Positions 59,092-64,000 of a stretch of 64,000 nucleotides of DNA are shown piece after piece; within the stretch, counting starts at the first letter, position 1, and every line of letters begins with the position of its first letter. The notes below the pieces were generated by a model. It searched no databases. It was not told the DNA's origin and saw only the letters and a list, made by a program, of their open reading frames with translations. The translations under genes were made by a program, and so were the position numbers. This stretch comes from Coniella vitis. Taxonomy: Eukaryota > Ascomycota > Sordariomycetes > Diaporthales > Schizoparmaceae. The stretch spans positions 757,001 to 821,000 of the forward strand of contig WUJK01000012.1 of NCBI GenBank assembly GCA_011317545.1, written 5' to 3'.

Positions 59092-60029
59092 ATGGCTGTA
59101 CGAGCTCAGTTCGAGAACTCCAACGAGTAAGTGATGGGCCCCTTTCGCATTCCAAGCAAGTTCTCGCCTGCGCAAGCCAGTAGCCCAGACTAACTTGTTT
59201 GCTTTTTTTCTTCGTGACAGGGTTGGAGTCTTTTCCACTCTCACCAACAGCTTTGCGCTTGTGGCTATCGGCGCAAGCGAGAACTTCTACAGCGTCTTCG
59301 AGGCAGAGCTGCAGGATGTTGTACCAATTGTCAGAACCACCATCGCCGGCACCCGCATCGTGGGCCGGTTAACAGCAGGGTATGTTACGCCTTTCCTTGG
59401 ACAAGCCATGGGCGCCAAGAAGCCCTGCTCGAGCGCAGCACTACCAGTCTGATTTCAGGCACTGACATACGGCGCGCTACAGAAACCGCAAAGGCCTCCT
59501 TGTCCCAACCAGCACAACCGACCAAGAACTGCAGCATTTGCGGAATTCTCTGCCCGACTCGGTCAAGATTCAGCGGATAGAAGAACGCCTGTCAGCGCTG
59601 GGCAACGTGATTGTTGCCAACGACCACATCGCACTCATACATCCCGACCTGGAGCGCGAGACAGAAGAGATCATTGCAGATGTGCTGGGAGTGGAAGTGT
59701 TCAGGCAAACAGTGGCAGACAATGTGCTGGTGGGCAGCTATATGGCGCTCTCGAACCAGGGCGGCCTGGTGCACCCCAAGACGAGCATATCCGACCAGGA
59801 CGAATTGTCGAGTCTGCTGCAGGTGCCACTTGTGGCTGGATCCGTAAACCGCGGCAGCTCGGTCGTGGGCGGCGGTATGGTAGTGAATGACTGGATGGCG
59901 GTAACCGGACTGGATACGACGGCGACAGAGCTGAGCGTTATCGAGAGCGTTTTCAGACTCGGCGAGGGCGCTGCACCAGGCAACATCAACACCAGCATGA
60001 AGGAGACTATGGTGGAGTCATTCTACTAG
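59092..60029 (+). CDS. TIF6: Eukaryotic translation initiation factor 6 (eIF6)
   Basis: Three exons, 59092-59126, 59221-59379 and 59483-60029, give 246 residues, the usual eIF6 length. Intron 1 (94 nt, GTAAGT...GACAG) splits the Glu codon in MAVRAQFENSNE|VGVFSTLTN; intron 2 (103 nt, GTATGT...CTACAG) splits Gly in LTAGNRKGLLVP. The five-fold repeated beta-alpha units of the family are visible (VGVFSTLTNSFALV, NRKGLLVPTSTTDQEL, LGNVIVANDHIALIHPDL, VGSYMALSNQGGLVHPKTS, VNRGSSVVGGGMVVNDWMAVTGLDTT). eIF6 binds the 60S subunit in nucleolus and cytosol, prevents premature joining to 40S and is needed for 60S maturation. Confidence 0.95.
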
Positions 60030-62174
60030 GCGTTTGCACGGCTTCAAAGGCGTACAGGTGCTTGTCTATTGACTACGTGCAATCTGGCTGCCAGCTTTGA
60101 AGTTGGCTGCCTTCAACGGATTTGGGTTTCTTAGATGGCGTTTCTGAACTGGCGAACAGGGTGTCGGGGACTCTGCAATGGGACGTGACTGAAAGGATTT
60201 CTTGAGGTTAAAAAAGGCTCGAGTGAAGTAGCATATCTTCTAGCTTCATAATGCATGACGTCCACCACCTCGGACACAAGCGATCGGTCCCGAACGGTAG
60301 ATACCTGGCTGGGACTTGGCCTGTAATGAGCATTGCCTCTCTAACCAAAGCGCAGAATGCTCTTTCAAAACTCTATTGATAGCCATTCTTCGTCTGTTAT
60401 GTATATTGCTACAACAAATGCGACTATATAGAGGCCACATCCGGGCTGTGATGTACTCGAAATTAAAAACCAAGTGATAAAAGATGCAAACGCCCACATT
60501 GTAGCAAATCGAAGTCGATTCATGAACGACTAGCACTCCTACAATACCTGGGCCAATCCAATGACGGGCTGGGCTGCAGTGGCTGGGAGCCACTCTGCGT
60601 GACTACCAAGCCAGAGTCCAGCCACTTGAACGCTTGCAAGATGACGACGTATGCTTCTTGTAAATGAACAAAAGCTTAACGGAGAGGTAGATTGTGGCCC
60701 CAATAAGAAAGGCTTTGCAGCGAGTTTTTCGAGCTCTAGATTTGATGCTCATCGATTTCGCATTATTTCCCATCTTCACCTAGGGCTTAAGCCATCCCTT
60801 GTCTCCCCAATATCTTCACACGAGGACGTTTTCCCATCCAAGAAGGGATCACATTCACTCTACTAGTGAACCAGACCCATCAAACCCAAAGCACCAACGC
60901 TTTTCGAGCGAGCCCACGTTCTGATTGACTTGGGCTCGCTTAGGCCGGGCACCAGAAACACCGGCTTTACAGCTACTTGTGCTTGCAGCAGCCACGCGAG
61001 AAGGCACGGTTCAGGGACTCGGGAGTGGACACATTGGTCTCCAGCCAAGAGTGAGTGTCGTGCGCAGAAACAGGATTGTGAGGCAATTGAGACCTGTGTT
61101 GGCTGCAACGGAAGCTACCACACGTTTGCTTGGGATTGGATTGGCTGAGTTGGCTGGGATTCGGTCAGCCCTGAAGAAAAGTTGTCTCTCGCTGGGGCCA
61201 TTCTGCGTACAGGGCGGGTTTATTAATTCGCTGGACAGCAGGCGGTACAGGCCTAGCCAGCCAGTGCTTGTGAGGCCATCAACTGTACTGTGCTGCTTGC
61301 ACCTGCGCCTGCATCTGCATTTGCACGCGGATGTCCAGTTCCGCCTCGTCAGAATACATGTGCAGCACGACTCTTGAGCCAACCAAGCCAATAGCACACG
61401 CTCTGGCATTCTCGGCATAATCTCTCGCAACGGCCCTGACGGAATCCAATCTCGTCTCTGGTGGCCGCGCTCCATCCCCACCCCGCCAAACGAACAGGGC
61501 AGCTGCAGGGGACTCAGAGGAGCCGAGGGCAGAGCCCAGACGGGGTCTCTCCTATACCAGGGCCCACTCACGGCTCCACTGGGCACTCTGGTCGACCGCC
61601 AACTCGCCAAATTCAGAGGTGCACCCGGGCCAGGATCAAGGTCAAGGTCAAGGTCAAGCCTGTCAATAACGCTGCTGCTCTCTCACCGCGTCCGGCAACG
61701 GGGGCCCTCCACTGCACTTCCTTGCACATCAACAAGCCGCTGTTCAAGAACGTCCTGCGGCCGCTGTCGCTTTTTGTTCCTCGCAGCCACCACAACTCTC
61801 CTCATTCCTGAAGGCAGCCGCCGCCGACAACAATAACAACAACACCACCAACTACCGCTACTACCATCGTTATTCTTATTACTAGTATAACGATAGCGAC
61901 GAGCATATAATTACCATCCGCACCAGCACCAGCAATTCCACTCCAAGCATCCAGCACCAGCAATAAGGCGCCAATCTTTCCACTTGAGACGGTCAGCCTG
62001 GTAGTCAGGGGCACGAGCAGGCGGGACGTGCACTCGCTCCTTTCACCTCCTCGCTCCGGGACAGCGTCCTTTGCCAGCTTTCTTCCTGCCACTCTCATAA
62101 CGCACGACTTCAATCGCCCCCGCTTGCATGACAACACTTGCTCCACCGGATACAGAACAAGCAAGACCGTCGCA
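60030..62174. other. 2.1-kb region between TIF6 and the coiled-coil gene
   Basis: No supported gene. It contains an AAGGTC hexamer repeat (about 61636-61658), ACAACA repeats (about 61826-61850) and CAGCACCAG/CCAGCACC units (about 61920-61960). The last several hundred bases look like a C-rich leader of the downstream gene, whose frame stays open upstream to 62028 without a better start. Confidence 0.55.
61636..61658. repeat. AAGGTC hexamer repeat
   Basis: Three exact AAGGTC units with a partial fourth (TCAAGGTCAAGG...). A short microsatellite upstream of the coiled-coil gene. Confidence 0.85.
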
Positions 62175-63332
62175 ATGGGCTTCACAGGCGAAGGCAGAAA
62201 GACTCGCCGAGAGTTAGCCGTCGAGACCGGCGCGAATGCTCCTCATCCGCAGCAGGCCGCATCCGAGGGCATCCCGTCGCCCGAAACCACACCCAAGAGA
62301 CTTGTGCGCGACTCTGCAACACCTGGCGCTGCTGATGTCGCTCCGAAGAGCGCGGGACCGGCCACCGCCCCTTCTCGACTTTCTCTTCTCAACATGTTTT
62401 CGAAGCCCGCAGCACCAGTCATCACTCCCGAGGTACACGAAGAACTGCTGAACATGAAGGTGGAGGAGGCTTTGTTTCCTAATGGTCAACCGACAGGCAA
62501 AGAATCTTTTTCGCCCGCCGCGTTCAAAAACCTTCAAACACAAGCTACAGGCCTCCTGACCAAGATGCAAACTGCGTACCGACAAAAGGCGGAGGCCCTA
62601 CTCGACGCCCAAAAGGAGCGTGAGGCCGAGCATGAAGAAATGGAGGAGGCCGAGACGCGTAGCAAACACCTCAAATTTCAGCTTGAAGACATGGCGCTCA
62701 AAGCGACAGAACAAGAGCGGCGTATGAAGCAACTTATGGAAGAATTAGCCACGGAAAGACGTGCACGTGCCGAACTAGAGCGCGTTAGCGCCTACTCGAA
62801 GCAGCGACTCTCTCCCGGTGCTGGATTGGCCTCGGAGGCTGGCAGTACTATTTCCGAAGACCTCGGAGTGGACGAGGAGGAGGCGCAAAAGCGCAAGTGG
62901 CGCAAGAGCAATGGCACCGACACGAGCTTCGAAACGGATGACGACAGCATCAGCTTCGAAGGCGAGAGTGTCTTTTCGCGGCCACGCAGCCCATCTGTAT
63001 CAACCACCACTACTACCCGTGGGGTCGAGACTAGCAGCGTGATCGACATGCCCTTGCCCACACCCACCTCCATGAGGGGCCCCGGCTCGGCCTCCAAGCG
63101 CACCTCCCTCCAGAGCAACCGGCCTCGTAGCCAGATGAGCACATTCCAGAAGCTCATGAAGGGCATCTCGGGCGAGGACGGCTGCCGCAACTGCAAGGGC
63201 CAGGACTCGAGTATGGCATGGGATACTGTGAGCCTGCTGCGCGACGAGAACAAGAGCCTCAAGCAACGCGTCGGCGAGCTCGAAGACTGCCTCGAAGGAG
63301 CGCTGGATGCGGTCAACGGCATCGGATTATGA
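62175..63332 (+). CDS. Conserved fungal coiled-coil protein, unknown function
   Basis: One exon, 385 residues from the ATG at 62175. The open frame continues upstream to 62028, but that stretch has leader-like composition, so the ATG before GFTGEGRKTRRE is preferred. A disordered N-terminus (about 1-95) is followed by a long coiled coil (about 100-210, from FKNLQTQATGLLTKMQTAYRQKAEALL to ERRARAELERV), a Ser/Thr/Asp-rich linker, and a conserved C-terminal block with a CRNC cysteine pair and a second short coil (SLLRDENKSLKQRVGELEDCLEGALDAVNGIGL). It resembles conserved fungal proteins I recall without a named function; relation to Sec2-type GEFs is possible but the diagnostic motif is not seen. 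Confidence 0.8.
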   Translation: MGFTGEGRKTRRELAVETGANAPHPQQAASEGIPSPETTPKRLVRDSATPGAADVAPKSAGPATAPSRLSLLNMFSKPAAPVITPEVHEELLNMKVEEALFPNGQPTGKESFSPAAFKNLQTQATGLLTKMQTAYRQKAEALLDAQKEREAEHEEMEEAETRSKHLKFQLEDMALKATEQERRMKQLMEELATERRARAELERVSAYSKQRLSPGAGLASEAGSTISEDLGVDEEEAQKRKWRKSNGTDTSFETDDDSISFEGESVFSRPRSPSVSTTTTTRGVETSSVIDMPLPTPTSMRGPGSASKRTSLQSNRPRSQMSTFQKLMKGISGEDGCRNCKGQDSSMAWDTVSLLRDENKSLKQRVGELEDCLEGALDAVNGIGL

Positions 63333-64000
63333 CTTGCTAGCGCAAAGAAAATGTGCAATGAATTGCTCGTCCGACGGACTACCTTGTCACCCCTCAAAAG
63401 CGACAGCAGCATCGCGATGGAGTTCCTGGGGTTTCTCTCTTCTTCGTCTTCTTCTTCTTCTTCTTCTTTTATAACCATTTCTGCCTCGTACAATATGATG
63501 ACAAAGACAACAACAACAACAAAAAGCACTGCCAGCTGCTCGCTAGAGCAACACCGAGCGCTTGTTCTCGCGAGCCTGGCAAGTTTGCATGCTACAGCTG
63601 TGCACGGTTTCGCTGCAGTTGTGGCATTCGCTTCCCGCTCGACCATTCTTTTGGTCGCGATCTGGCTCTTGGTTGAGATGAGCGTGCGCCTTGTCATCAT
63701 CTTGTCATACGCGGCCTGGACCCTAATACTTGTAGTGGGTCTTACCACAACAGCTTTTGCATAAGAAGTCGATGTCCTGTATTCTTTTCTTTTCTTCTTT
63801 TCTTCTTTTCTTTTGGCTATATCTGCTTGACCTTTTGTTTTCTTTTGCATACCCCGCATGGCAAGGCTCTTTTTGATTAGGGCGGATATTCTACGGAGGA
63901 GGCAGTAAAGATACTATATAGACCAGACGACGCGAGGCTTAGCGAAGCGAGGCTTTTGTGGATTTTTCATATGCTGTGGTAGAATGATAGAATGATCAAA
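63333..64000. other. 3' flank of the coiled-coil gene
   Basis: No supported gene. A TTC trinucleotide repeat (63438-63470), a CAA repeat (63503-63520) and a CTTTT-rich tract (63783-63812) are present. An open frame at 63351-63764 has a serine run from the TTC repeat and hydrophobic stretches but no recognisable feature. Confidence 0.55.
63438..63470. repeat. TTC trinucleotide microsatellite
   Basis: A run of TTC units with one GTC interruption, downstream of the coiled-coil gene. Confidence 0.85.

Noticed and set aside
62792..63859. 355-codon open frame on the minus strand
   Set aside because: It lies antisense to the coiled-coil gene and its repeat-rich 3' flank, has a run of Glu/Lys from the TTC repeat and no domain.
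1..64000. CRISPR arrays, transposons, rRNA or tRNA genes
   Set aside because: None seen. The repeats present are microsatellites and short palindromes without spacers or coding remnants.

Overview
The window is nuclear DNA of a filamentous ascomycete (Pezizomycotina). The evidence is compact protein genes split by short GT-AG introns (most 50-265 nt, often with a CTAAC/CTGAC-like branch point), a Zn2Cys6 regulator, a Mid2-like wall-sensor protein, Ste50, an OPT-family oligopeptide transporter, and long pyrimidine-rich 5' leaders. A member of the Dothideomycetes is my best guess, but nothing in the window proves the class. I could reconstruct 20 protein-coding genes, 18 of them to a complete exon chain in which phases match at every junction. 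I saw no tRNA, rRNA, transposon, CRISPR array or secondary-metabolite backbone gene.

Layout. 1-4.2 kb: a long pyrimidine-rich leader and a leucine-rich-repeat protein (+). 6.5-11.8 kb: a mitochondrial two-span membrane protein (-), pyruvate dehydrogenase component X (+) and a carboxy-muconate cyclase-type beta-propeller (-). 14.1-20.7 kb: an MFS transporter (+) and a Zn2Cys6 transcription factor (+). 21.1-26.7 kb: a Mid2-like secreted/single-pass protein (-, four exons) and an OPT transporter (-, five exons). 28.5-31.7 kb: mitochondrial 3-oxoacyl-ACP synthase (+) and the bc1 assembly chaperone Cbp3 (+). 31.8-33.4 kb: dihydrofolate reductase (-), head to head with the 25-residue ribosomal protein eL41 (+). 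34.5-43.1 kb: RNA polymerase I subunit A49 (+) and a Yta7/ATAD2-type chromatin AAA ATPase (+) that carries an apparent one-base frameshift in an A10 run. 46.7-48.4 kb: the Ste50 adaptor (+) behind a 3.6-kb repeat-rich upstream region. 50.2-55.5 kb: a DUF4211 nuclear protein (-) and a fungal protein with a jelly-roll-like C-terminus (-). 56.5-60 kb: SUMO E1 subunit Aos1 (+) with unusual methionine-rich extensions, and eIF6/Tif6 (+). 62.1-63.4 kb: a coiled-coil protein (+).

How the genes relate. Most are unlinked housekeeping genes. Some themes recur: mitochondrial metabolism (component X carries a lipoyl group, the 3-oxoacyl-ACP synthase belongs to the mitochondrial pathway that supplies its octanoyl precursor, and Cbp3 serves complex III) and ribosome production (eL41, A49, eIF6). 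The 10-27 kb part looks more accessory: an aromatic-catabolism enzyme, two transporters, a Zn2Cys6 regulator and a cell-surface protein. I infer possible co-function there; the sequence does not prove it.

The points most worth a second look are the A10 frameshift in the Yta7 gene, the Met-rich tails on both ends of Aos1, the Mid2-like protein (which no single reading frame reveals), a possible one-codon first exon at 55.5 kb, an overlapping upstream ORF at the 3-oxoacyl-ACP synthase start, and a recurring GTAC-ATA-GTAC palindrome in intergenic DNA.
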